Source of the DNA: Cyanobium sp. Morenito 9A2
GTDB lineage: Bacteria; Cyanobacteriota; Cyanobacteriia; PCC-6307; Cyanobiaceae
Assembly (NCBI RefSeq): GCF_024345575.1
Contig: NZ_JAGQBJ010000001.1
Span: forward strand, 582,673-646,672
Reading direction: 5' to 3'
DNA: 64,000 nucleotides
The notes below the pieces were generated by a model. That model saw only the letters and a program-made list of their open reading frames with translations. It searched no databases and was not told the DNA's origin. This document shows, piece after piece, positions 56,652 to 63,882 of this stretch. Each line of letters opens with the position of its first letter. Position 1 is the stretch's first letter. The translations under genes and the position numbers were made by a program.

Positions 56652-57632
56652 TCAACGCCTGTGGTCCACGGCAATGATGACATTGCCTCTTTTTCGTCCA
56701 GTGTCGACGTAGCTGTGAGCCTCGGCGATCTGTTCAAGCCGATAGCAGCGATCAATAACCGGTTTGAAGTCTCCCGCCTCAGCCAGTTCTGCGAGGAAGC
56801 GCAAATCTTCTGAACGCTCCTCTGCTGGACCGGCTATGACTTTCTTGGAGCTCGTGATCGAGACCCACGGGATGGCAAGCATTTCCGGCAGGCCTGCCAA
56901 TACCAGCAACAGGCGCCCTTTCTCTTTCAGCGAGTTTTTGCAGCGTGAGAAGGGTGCAGTCCCGACGGTGTCAACAATCAGATCATAGGTTTCACCGTTC
57001 CGTGTAAAATCCTCCTGGGTGTAGTCGATGACATGCCTGGCCCCCAGCGACTTGACCAAGTCCATGTTCGTGGCGCTGCATACTCCTGTAACGTCTGCCC
57101 CGAAATGCCTAGCGAGTTGCACAGCCGCGCTGCCTACACTGCCGGAAGCACCATTGATCAGGAGCTTTTCCCCGCGCTGAAGCTTGCTTCTTCTGAAGAA
57201 ATCCAATGCTGTCGTTCCGCCAAACGACAGTGCAGCGGCTTCATCGAAGGACAGGCCGGTTGGTATCAACGCTATGGCGCCATCTTCTGGCATGCATTTG
57301 AACTCAGCGTGAGCCGCCATGCCGAACCCGCTGATGGCAAAAACCGGATCACCAACCTTGAATTTTGTGACGCCTGTGCCAATCGATTCGATCTCGCCAG
57401 CGAGTTCTGATCCCAGAATGGGCTGCCTTGGTTTCGTGATGCCAAAGATCAAACGCGAAATGAGACCGAATCCGCGAGGAAGATTGAGACCGCGCAATCG
57501 GCAATCCGCTGAAGTAATCGTTGTTGCGTGTATTTTTATGAGGACTTCGTTCTTCCTCGGAACGGGCTTAAGGACCTCCTTTGATTGAAGAACATCTGGC
57601 GAGCCATATTCTTGATACACCATTGCCTTCAT
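56652..57632 (-). CDS. Zinc-independent NAD(P)-dependent alcohol dehydrogenase / quinone oxidoreductase (MDR family)
   Basis: The 326-aa protein starts MKAMVYQEYGSPDVLQSKEV. The NAD(P)-binding segment is LLINGASGSVGSAAVQLARH with a GxGxxG-like motif. GVGDPVFAI-type and GGTTALDFFRR segments and VDTVGTAPFSRC are typical of the quinone-oxidoreductase branch. The catalytic zinc cysteines of classical alcohol dehydrogenases are absent. GC content is clearly below that of the core genes, suggesting acquisition. It lies left of the first recognisable attC, and I could not find an attC at its own 3' end. Confidence 0.88.
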   Translation of the reverse strand: MKAMVYQEYGSPDVLQSKEVLKPVPRKNEVLIKIHATTITSADCRLRGLNLPRGFGLISRLIFGITKPRQPILGSELAGEIESIGTGVTKFKVGDPVFAISGFGMAAHAEFKCMPEDGAIALIPTGLSFDEAAALSFGGTTALDFFRRSKLQRGEKLLINGASGSVGSAAVQLARHFGADVTGVCSATNMDLVKSLGARHVIDYTQEDFTRNGETYDLIVDTVGTAPFSRCKNSLKEKGRLLLVLAGLPEMLAIPWVSITSSKKVIAGPAEERSEDLRFLAELAEAGDFKPVIDRCYRLEQIAEAHSYVDTGRKRGNVIIAVDHRR

Positions 57633-58303
57633 GCGTTGTCACCTTCAAGGGTTAGGTCGGTGTGCAGTCGCACGTGCTGTCAGACATCGGCCTGATCGGC
57701 AGATCGCAGCCCAGTTTACGCTTCAGGCATCTTTGGCCGCGACAGCTGAAACTTGATCTTGCAATGTTGTTGGGTAGATCATAGAGAGGCTTGCAATCCA
57801 GTCCTTGACGGCTTGATATCATAGTGGACATTGGCCAAGGTTTCAGTCGAGTCACCGGGATCAGCCGTTCGTTCGTCCAGGATCTTCAGGTCATGATGGC
57901 AATTTTTAATGCCGATTTCTTGAAGACCAATTTCCTATAGAAATGATGGGATCTTCCTTGAAACAGTAGATTATCTCCTCATATTTCCTGTGTCACTCGC
58001 TTGACTCCTGCAAAGACAGGTAACTCAGAGTCACTCCTTGCAGCGTGATGACAAAGCTCACCAGCTTCCTTGATTCGCTCCTGCCGATGATCAAGCGCTA
58101 TGGCTTGAGAAAGGGAACGGGCAGAGCAGGACGTTGGCGAGGAAGAACTTTTCACAATTTATCTCAACTGCAACATCAAGCATTATTGGACAGTAAGTTT
58201 AGTTCATTCAGTCACTGTGCATGCCTCGTCGTGGACTGGTACAGGGGCCTTGCTTACTGGTCGGTTCAACAAGAGGTTCATCGGCCTTGAGCAGCGCTGA
58301 GCG
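57633..58303. other. 670-base region without recognised gene
   Basis: Low-GC sequence between the dehydrogenase and the first attC. Short frames (57652-57855 minus, 58045-58290 plus) have no family features. A GTTAGGT heptamer at 57653 fits an attC core, but no matching opposite arm was found. It may be an ORF-less or decayed cassette. Confidence 0.4.
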
Positions 58304-58407
58304 CTGTAACGCTGGCCATCACCTGCCCGCAGAGAGCCTCAGCAGAAGCATCTCCTTGGGCCTTAGTGATTTCAAGGGGGCGGGTCAGGTGGATGACCGT
58401 GTTAGAG
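58304..58407 (-). other. attC site 1 (integron cassette recombination site), after mazF
   Basis: A 104-base imperfect palindrome. The left arm starts TAACGCTGGCCATCACCTGC. The reverse complement of the right arm starts TAACACGGTCATCCACCTGA. The ends CTGTAAC and GTTAGAG correspond to the R'' and R' simple sites, and the offsets between arms leave unpaired bases as in known attC sites. The mazF remnant ends with its TAA inside the right end. Confidence 0.8.
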
Positions 58408-58757
58408 AGTGGCAGCACTGTCAGGAACAAGCAAAGTAAGCAGCCTTGATGTAACCATTGCTAGAACCTGAGAAGATGCGCGCTCAATCAGTTTCGCTTT
58501 CCTCGCACGCCAGTCAAGGCTCTTGAGCTGATCTGCAAGACACCGATCACATCGCTACCCACTGGCAAGGCCACCTCAAAGGGATAGCCCTTTACACGAG
58601 ACGTCACTGGACAGAACAAGGCCTAGCCAACCTTTGCGTTGTAGGCCTTCGGTGAAATCGCCAAGGCAGGTCGCCTCCCAGCCTGCTCACTGCCTGTCTG
58701 CGGTGTGAATTCAAGCCACACCAAATCCCCGCGATCAGGCACATACGCAGGAGACAC
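58402..58757 (-). pseudogene. mazF: MazF/PemK-type toxin, broken
   Basis: From a GTG at 58757 that overlaps the mazE stop the frame reads YVPDRGDLVWLEFTPQTGSE and QAGRRPALAISPKAYNAKVG, then TAG at 58623-58625. It continues in frame as ALFCPVTSRVKGYPFEVALP and shifts frame near 58540, giving DQLKSLDWRARKAKLIERAS and ending at TAA 58402-58404 inside attC 1. MazF is a sequence-specific mRNA endoribonuclease. One nonsense and one frameshift lesion make this copy non-functional. It is a cassette-borne toxin-antitoxin module, a common integron cargo. Confidence 0.85.
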
Positions 58758-58998
58758 TAGAAGATCTCCGCTCCGACAGCCGATCCCGTATCAACATACG
58801 AATGGAGATTGCTGCCTGAGATCCCAGCCAACAGATCATCAAGACTGAGGCGAGTTGGAAGCGCCGGCTTCACCACCAGCTCACCGTCCTTGGCGCTCAA
58901 GCTCACTTCAGTACCAGCACCAAGACCACTCTGCTCAGCCAGACCACGCGGGATCCGCACACCGAGGCTGTTTCCCCATTTTTGACCCGCGTCTGCAT
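58757..58998 (-). pseudogene. mazE: MazE antitoxin with frameshift in the N-terminal DNA-binding part
   Basis: An ATG at 58998 begins MQTRVK. One A is then missing from an A-run near 58980, so the AbrB-like WGNSLG segment is read in another frame. The remainder is intact: VRIPRGLAEQSGLGAGTEVS, LSAKDGELVVKPALP and TRLSLDDLLAGISGSNLHSY, ending at 58757. An internal GTG at 58960 could still yield a 67-aa protein lacking the first DNA-binding strand. The stop overlaps the mazF start. Confidence 0.8.
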
Positions 58999-59061
58999 GG
59001 CAACCAAACGGCTATACGCAGAATATACCGGCTTTGGGCCGCAGCTGCTTCGCCCCCATCT

Positions 59062-59148
59062 CTCTAACGCTCAAGATCAGCGGCGGGCAAATGTCATATC
59101 AACTCACTAGGAATTTCTGGCCCCGGCCGCTAGATTTTGATGTTAGCC
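59062..59148 (-). other. attC site 2, after the first methyltransferase cassette
   Basis: An 87-base imperfect palindrome. The left arm is TAACGCTCAAGATCAGCGGC and the reverse complement of the right arm is TAACATCAAAATCTAGCGGC. The right end GTTAGCC contains the stop of the methyltransferase gene. Its left arm is identical over 26 bases with that of attC 3. Confidence 0.88.
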
Positions 59149-59829
59149 ATCATCGCGTTTAATCCGGAGCATTTCGCGTGCGCCTCGCTGGAACTCATAG
59201 CTCACCCGTTCAATCGACACTAGGTGGCCAGCTGCACGCAGCATCTCGACACTCCCTTCAAGATGGGGCGAAATCGCACCGCCCAATGCAAGCACTGGAA
59301 ACACCCTGACTTCCTTGGCAACTCGGCAAAGCTCAAGCAGCGAGGCATGGTGAAAAGTCTCGTCCAGCTGCTGACTATACAAGAAGAGAAGATGCGAGCA
59401 GAGCCCTAAGTCGAAAGCGCCATCATGAAAGGGAAGTGCTGGCAATTCAGAGTTCAAGTAACGACCCTCAACCAAGCCAGCTGGATAGTCATCCAAGAAA
59501 GCTCGCATTGCGGCCATGCGGACCTTGCCGAGTTCCTCGACCGATGTGATTTCTTTCCAAATGAACTCAGTCTGGTTCTTCCTAGTCTGATCAATCACTT
59601 GCTCATATGTCGCGGCAATACGAGCCTCGATATCAGCCTTGTCAAATGAATAGAGTGGATCGCTGGAAACAACCTTTGCACCCTTTCTGGTGGATTCTGC
59701 ATTGAAGCTTGCTGGTCCATCTCCACAGCCAAGGATTCGGCCTGTCATGTCGGACCTTCCCAGCGCGAACATGGCAATATATTCGGCGAATGAACGACCC
59801 CAGGGGACGACTTGATCTAATGCGAACAT
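59143..59829 (-). CDS. SAM-dependent methyltransferase-like protein (integron cassette gene)
   Basis: The 228-aa protein has a class I methyltransferase-like layout. Motif I-like TGRILGCGDGPASFNAESTR leads to VVSSDPLYSF (acidic residue after strand 2) and LPALPFHDGAFDLGLCSHLL (strand 4). RVFPVLALGGAISPHLEG closes the fold. The target is unknown. The TAA stop lies within attC 2, and the start is 17 bases from attC 3, the tight packing of a one-gene cassette. GC is lower than in core genes. Confidence 0.75.
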   Translation of the reverse strand: MFALDQVVPWGRSFAEYIAMFALGRSDMTGRILGCGDGPASFNAESTRKGAKVVSSDPLYSFDKADIEARIAATYEQVIDQTRKNQTEFIWKEITSVEELGKVRMAAMRAFLDDYPAGLVEGRYLNSELPALPFHDGAFDLGLCSHLLFLYSQQLDETFHHASLLELCRVAKEVRVFPVLALGGAISPHLEGSVEMLRAAGHLVSIERVSYEFQRGAREMLRIKRDDG

Positions 59830-59845
59830 GATTTCTTCTATGAAT

Positions 59846-59932
59846 GGCTAACGCTCAAGATCAGCGGCGGGCAGAATCCCAAAGGATTCATCAAGAGCTT
59901 TAACTCCCGCCCGCTGGATCTTGATGTTATGC
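59846..59932 (-). other. attC site 3, after the nuclease-like cassette
   Basis: An 87-base imperfect palindrome: left arm GGCTAACGCTCAAGATCAGC, reverse complement of the right arm GCATAACATCAAGATCCAGC. The single-base offsets correspond to extrahelical bases in folded attC. The ends are GGCTAAC and GTTATGC. The TAA of the gene at 59927 is inside. Confidence 0.9.
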
Positions 59933-60517
59933 ATCATTGTCTCCGAGAATGCCTGCGGCCTTGAAAAGTTGAAGAGTGCGACCTAGCTCGGAGTTGGCTA
60001 CGGTGTTTGAGAGGGCTGGAAGAACCGCCTCGACCATCTCGTTCAATGACAACAACTTGATCTCAGCTCCGAGCGTTTCACGAAACTTGGAGTTGTTCTC
60101 CCATGGGCTTCGATCGTCATTCACTTTAGTCACGGCAGTAACGTAGACAAAGGTTGATTCGTTCGTCAGGTCACTGATGCACTTGCGGAATGCTCGCGCC
60201 CACTTTGGCACTACCAATTCACGATATCGTCTCCAAGCCTCTCGACCTGACACGATCTTGTTCTTCTCAATTGCATTCACTTCCCATTCCGGCCAGAATC
60301 CTTCTTGGAGCGACTTGCAACTCACTGCAATGACTTTATCTACCCCTGCCCGCTTTGGGCAATAGCCTAGAACATCAATATCACTATGAACTGAATCCTG
60401 CTTGGAATCGAAGTCGGGATCGCTGGGATCGGGCCGGAACTTTATATTAGTCAGAGTAAAGTACCCCAAAGCCTCTAAATAGTCAGAGGCGAGTTGCTCC
60501 AGGATGTCCTCTTTCAT
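59927..60517 (-). CDS. Putative PD-(D/E)XK nuclease-like protein (integron cassette gene)
   Basis: The 196-aa protein opens MKEDILEQLASDYLEALGYF, as in Mrr/restriction-like proteins. It contains SDIDVLGYCPKRAGVDKVIA followed by VSCKSLQEGFWPEW, which fits the D-x(n)-(E/S)-x-K active-site pattern (DIDVLGY...VSCKS). The rest is helical. The assignment is by motif only and the Glu is replaced by Ser, so activity is uncertain. It could act in DNA cleavage or phage defence. The stop lies in attC 3. The start is 26 bases from GCATAAC at 60543, which may be one end of a decayed attC. Confidence 0.55.
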   Translation of the reverse strand: MKEDILEQLASDYLEALGYFTLTNIKFRPDPSDPDFDSKQDSVHSDIDVLGYCPKRAGVDKVIAVSCKSLQEGFWPEWEVNAIEKNKIVSGREAWRRYRELVVPKWARAFRKCISDLTNESTFVYVTAVTKVNDDRSPWENNSKFRETLGAEIKLLSLNEMVEAVLPALSNTVANSELGRTLQLFKAAGILGDNDA

Positions 60518-60549
60518 TCGTAGTTACCTGATGTCACTGTATGCATAAC

Positions 60550-60946
60550 TAGTCATTAGACGGTTCCGAGAACCAAGCCAACTGGGGCTGCCGCTTCCGA
60601 TAACCACACGACGATGACCCCCTAGATCTCGGGAAAAGCACTGTGGCGCAGTGCTTCATGTGCATTATCGACCCAGTGAAGGAGTGGTTCGCGGGTCCGA
60701 TAACGAACTGTCCCTGACGATACACAAGGCCTGGCTGCACAGGTAGACAGCCCAGGGTGATTCGGCAGCCGAAGGGTTGAAGTTCTGGCTCGCCGTCCCG
60801 TCGATCACCTTGGATTGATCGCGGTATCCGGCCGAGCTGGTGGCCGGGATCTGACCGGATCGAGCGCAACCGCAGCAGCTTAATAGCCGAAGCAGTCCGC
60901 CACGAGCTTCAGCACCGCCGCAGGGCCATGGCCCCGTGTGAGTGGC
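60550..60946. other. Region of decayed sequence between cassette gene and rhodanese remnant
   Basis: Higher-GC sequence resumes here. A minus-strand frame (60549-60869) has no recognisable features. A short inverted repeat (TTATCGACCC / GGGTCCGATAA, about 60664-60705) has the wrong polarity for attC. Confidence 0.35.
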
Positions 60947-61132
60947 TGCGGGGTTCTCCAGCGGCAGGCCTTGAGCCTTCCAGGCCCGGAGGCCGCCGCG
61001 CAGGTTGGCCACCTGCGTGAGCCTGTTCTCCTGCAGCTGTTGCGTGGCCAAAGCTGAGCTGCTGCCGGAGTGGCAGAGCACCACTGTGGGCCTTTCCAAC
61101 GAAAAAAGACAGTTTACTAAGTTCCTAGGCAA
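60947..61132 (-). pseudogene. Rhodanese-domain fragment
   Basis: About 49 residues match the C-terminal half of a rhodanese: RPTVVLCHSGSSSALATQQL with the active-site Cys, and VANLRGGLRAWKAQGLPLEN. The N-terminal half is missing. The sequence just upstream is a short low-GC stretch, and downstream the frame runs on as non-conserved residues. Probably a truncated remnant of a sulfurtransferase gene. Confidence 0.6.
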
Positions 61133-61179
61133 CGCTGGACGCGGCTGGCCAGTCTGAAACCCCTTACCTGCACTGGCGT

Positions 61180-61740
61180 GTGGCCGCCCGAAGCAAGAAG
61201 CTGACGCTGGCTGAGGTGAGGGCGTTGATTCAGGCGCTCCTGGGCAAGCCGGAGTTGGGCGAAGCCGATCTGCTGGCCTTCGCGCAGACGGTCAACGGGA
61301 GCGTATTCAAGGATCCGCCGCCACCGAAGGCCAAGCCCCCCACCCTCACCGAGCTCAAGCACAAGGTGCTGGCCCACTTCCACTGCAAGACCGTCACCCA
61401 GCTGCGCAAGGACAAGAACTTCCAGCTCTCGATGACGGGGGAAGAGGTGGCCCTGAAAACCAAAGAGGACTGGCTGGTGCTCTATCGGCGCTTCATCGGC
61501 GTCCCAGCCAACGAGCGGAACCTGGAGGACGGCCCCACCGTGATCAACGGCATCGACGTGCTGCAGCATTTCCGGCCTTGGGTTGTATTCGGCCTTGACC
61601 CGAAGATTGCCACCGCCGATCAGGTGCGCGAGGCGTTCCGGCGGCTGATCCAACAGCACCACCCCGACCACGGCGGGGATCCCCGCGTGGCGGAACGCCT
61701 GCAGACGATGAAGGACTCGATCCTTGCCCTGATGCCCTGA
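61180..61740 (+). CDS. Protein with C-terminal J domain
   Basis: The 186-aa protein has a GTG start. The N-terminal about 120 aa are lysine-rich and helical (LTLAEVRALIQALLGKPELG, PTLTELKHKVLAHFHCKTVT, FQLSMTGEEVALKTKEDWLV). The last about 55 residues form a J domain: TADQVREAFRRLIQQHHPDH with the HPD motif, then GGDPRVAERLQTMKDSILA. J domains recruit and activate Hsp70. The N-terminal part is not recognised. It lies 4 bases upstream of an HNH-type gene, so the two form a unit on the strand opposite to the surrounding cassette genes. Confidence 0.75.
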   Translation: MAARSKKLTLAEVRALIQALLGKPELGEADLLAFAQTVNGSVFKDPPPPKAKPPTLTELKHKVLAHFHCKTVTQLRKDKNFQLSMTGEEVALKTKEDWLVLYRRFIGVPANERNLEDGPTVINGIDVLQHFRPWVVFGLDPKIATADQVREAFRRLIQQHHPDHGGDPRVAERLQTMKDSILALMP

Positions 61741-61744
61741 GACG

Positions 61745-62788
61745 ATGCGCGACCTTCTGACAGCCCAGGAAACGGCAAGGATTCTCGGCAAACGGATCGA
61801 TAGCCTCTACAACATCGTCGACGCGTTCGATGCCAAGGCTGACGACGAATGGGAGCTGGTGGAGGGCGAGCACTTCGAGTACGCCGGCCAAGCGGTGGCC
61901 GGTGCCAATGGGCGACGAGCCCGGCGCTTCAGTGAGGAGGGCGTGGAGGCCCTGGCCCGCTACATCGAAGCCACCGAGAAAACGGGCTTGCTTGGCAAGA
62001 TCCGCGAGCGGCTGTTCAACCTCAAGCAGAAGCGCAAGCAGCTGCTGGTGTCAAGGCGGATCACCCAGGAGTTCATCGAGGCCGGCGGCACCCTGGAGAT
62101 TCGGGGCGATCTGGCCTTCGTGAGCCGCAAAACCACGGTGGGGATACTGCAGACCAACTACAAGGGCCTGTACAACTCCTGGGAGCGGCTGCGCACCGCT
62201 GGCACCGAAGAAGGAGAAGAAGCCCTCGAGCTCAACAAGGACTTCCTGGAGAGCGAGGAGCGGCAGGTGCTGATCAGCCAGCGGGGCATCGCCCGGGTGG
62301 CCCGCGACATGCGGGTCAACAGCCGCATCACCAAGACACGGCAGGCCTGGATCGAAGCCGTGGGCGATGTGGTGGAGACCTGCTTCAACTCCGAAATCCG
62401 CTACCTGACCGAAGGCGTCGACCGGGCGATCAAACGCGCCAAGTCGGCCGCCGGCCATCGCTGCGAGATCACCGGCAAGAAGGCGGCGGTGCACAAGAAG
62501 ATCGACCTGGACGGGCACCATCTGTTCGATCGCCGCAGCCGCCCGGACCTGGCGGACCTGCCGGAGAACATCCTGGTGATGGTGCCCGAGCTGCACCGGG
62601 AATTCCATGGCTGGAAGAGTGGACCCTGCACCCCTAAGGATGTGCTGGTTTTCGTGGAAACCGCGCGTGGAGATCTGTTTGATCCGGTGAACTCGCGCGA
62701 TATGAAGCGGCTACGGGCATTGACCCACCGACTGCAGCGGTTCCAGAGTGAGCGGGAGGGGCAGAAGGTGAGGTATCACAGGAGCTAA
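61745..62788 (+). CDS. Multi-domain protein with C-terminal HNH-like nuclease motif
   Basis: The 347-aa protein has an N-terminal excisionase/MerR-like helical start (LTAQETARILGKRIDSLYNI). A charged middle follows with LGKIRERLFNLKQKRKQLLV. The C-terminal region, about residues 235-290, is of HNH type: HRCEITGKKAAVHKKIDLDG, HHLFDRRSRPDLADLPENIL and VMVPELHREFHGWKSG. A single-Cys start and the HH/N/H spacing fit an HNH or HNH-like fold, not a canonical McrA. Its TAA stop (62786-62788) coincides with the TAAC end of attC 4. The function is unknown; DNA binding or cleavage is inferred. Confidence 0.7.
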   Translation: MRDLLTAQETARILGKRIDSLYNIVDAFDAKADDEWELVEGEHFEYAGQAVAGANGRRARRFSEEGVEALARYIEATEKTGLLGKIRERLFNLKQKRKQLLVSRRITQEFIEAGGTLEIRGDLAFVSRKTTVGILQTNYKGLYNSWERLRTAGTEEGEEALELNKDFLESEERQVLISQRGIARVARDMRVNSRITKTRQAWIEAVGDVVETCFNSEIRYLTEGVDRAIKRAKSAAGHRCEITGKKAAVHKKIDLDGHHLFDRRSRPDLADLPENILVMVPELHREFHGWKSGPCTPKDVLVFVETARGDLFDPVNSRDMKRLRALTHRLQRFQSEREGQKVRYHRS

Positions 62789-62871
62789 CGTTCCGCTTCA
62801 CCCGCCGCTAGTCAACTTTCGGTCTCAACAAACCAACTCAATACGGTCGGCGTGCAAGCGGGCTGTTATGC
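62783..62871 (-). other. attC site 4, after the second methyltransferase cassette
   Basis: An 89-base imperfect palindrome: left arm TAACGTTCCGCTTCACCCGC, reverse complement of the right arm TAACAGCCCGCTTGCACGCC. The right end GTTATGC contains the stop of the minus-strand methyltransferase. The left end supplies the stop of the plus-strand HNH-type gene. Confidence 0.85.
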
Positions 62872-63702
62872 CGCTTTTCGCCCGAACGTATAGAAAATGG
62901 TGATATCGTTCCAAACTCCTTGCTTTGTTTGGAGTATCTCTAGTTCAGCGTCAAATTCAACTCTCGCTTGAGTGAGTTGCTCAGATGAAAGTTGCAACAA
63001 GGGATTAGGATGTTGCCCAGGAGCAGGAACCGAACCATTTCCCGACCACATCCCTTTTGAACTCTCTAAACTGATGTAGCCGCCATCTTGTTCTGTATTA
63101 ATATCAATTCCGACAAATCCCGCTTGCTTCAACAAATTATGACACTTCTCAACAGTTCCGGTTGGTTTGCTGAATAACAGTGAATTATCATACTTCTCAA
63201 GTACCCTTTGTGCCACAACCCCACCTACAAACGCGGTATCTGCAAAAGCATGGAAACCAAGTAATCCTCCGGGTTTAAGAAGTTGATACCAATGTTGTAG
63301 CGCACCCGAAAGGTCAGACATCCAAATCAAGGCAGATGAACAGAAGATGCAGTCAAAAGAGTTTTCTGGAAAGTTTAGAGCTTCGGCATCTGCTAGCTGA
63401 AGCTCAACGTTACCCAGGCCGAGAGTTTCAACTTTCTGTTTAGCCCGTTCAATCATGCCTGTTGAAATGTCGATCCCAATGACCAGACCTTTAGTGCCGA
63501 CAATTTGAGCCGCTTCGATCGCAACCATGCCTGTCCCAGTTGCAATATCCAAAACTTGTTGCCCATGATCAAGATGTGCGTGTTCAACCAGGCGATGAGC
63601 AATGCGAGGATGCCAAGCCCCATCGTCATAGTTAGAACTCCGACGGCTATACAGATCCGCAACCTGCTGCTTATAGTCATTCAGTTCCAGTTGGCTATTC
63701 AC
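62866..63702 (-). CDS. Class I SAM-dependent methyltransferase, UbiE-like (integron cassette gene)
   Basis: The 278-aa protein has the Methyltransf_11/25 core. Motif I is VLDIATGTGMVAIEAAQIVG, the post-strand-2 acidic residue is in LVIGIDISTGMIERAKQKVE, and strand 4 is LNFPENSFDCIFCSSALIWM. LLKPGGLLGFHAFAD is motif III-like. Low GC and AT-rich codon use contrast with the high-GC neighbours. The cassette origin is supported by attC 4 at its 3' end. The start is 86 bases from attC 5. The substrate is unknown. Confidence 0.88.
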   Translation of the reverse strand: MNSQLELNDYKQQVADLYSRRSSNYDDGAWHPRIAHRLVEHAHLDHGQQVLDIATGTGMVAIEAAQIVGTKGLVIGIDISTGMIERAKQKVETLGLGNVELQLADAEALNFPENSFDCIFCSSALIWMSDLSGALQHWYQLLKPGGLLGFHAFADTAFVGGVVAQRVLEKYDNSLLFSKPTGTVEKCHNLLKQAGFVGIDINTEQDGGYISLESSKGMWSGNGSVPAPGQHPNPLLQLSSEQLTQARVEFDAELEILQTKQGVWNDITIFYTFGRKAA

Positions 63703-63788
63703 TGAGCTTTCTCCCCAAATTCACAGTTTTGCTTGATGCTGAATGCTAACAGATATGCTTAGAACAGTTTCCCACAGATAACTCGGCG

Positions 63789-63875
63789 GCATAACGCTCC
63801 AGATCAGAAGCGGGCAAGAGAGCAAAGGATGCACAGGCAATCTACGCTCCCGTCTTCTGTATCTGGATGTTAATC
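63789..63875 (-). other. attC site 5, right end of the visible array
   Basis: An 87-base imperfect palindrome: left arm TAACGCTCCAGATCAGAAGC, reverse complement of the right arm TAACATCCAGATACAGAAGA. The ends are GCATAAC and GTTAATC. It follows the partial gene that runs off the right edge by 7 bases. Confidence 0.88.
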
Positions 63876-63882
63876 CGCGCCA

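Noticed and set aside
57653..57659. GTTAGGT as an additional attC end near the dehydrogenase gene
   Set aside because: It matches the GTTRRRY consensus, but no complementary TAAC arm lies within 150 bases on the correct side.
60664..60705. Inverted repeat TTATCGACCC / GGGTCCGATAA as attC
   Set aside because: Its ends read TTAT...ATAA, the wrong polarity for attC ends (TAAC...GTTA).
60543..60720. A sixth attC after the nuclease-like gene
   Set aside because: GCATAAC is present at the expected distance, but no opposite arm could be aligned; kept only as a possible decayed end.
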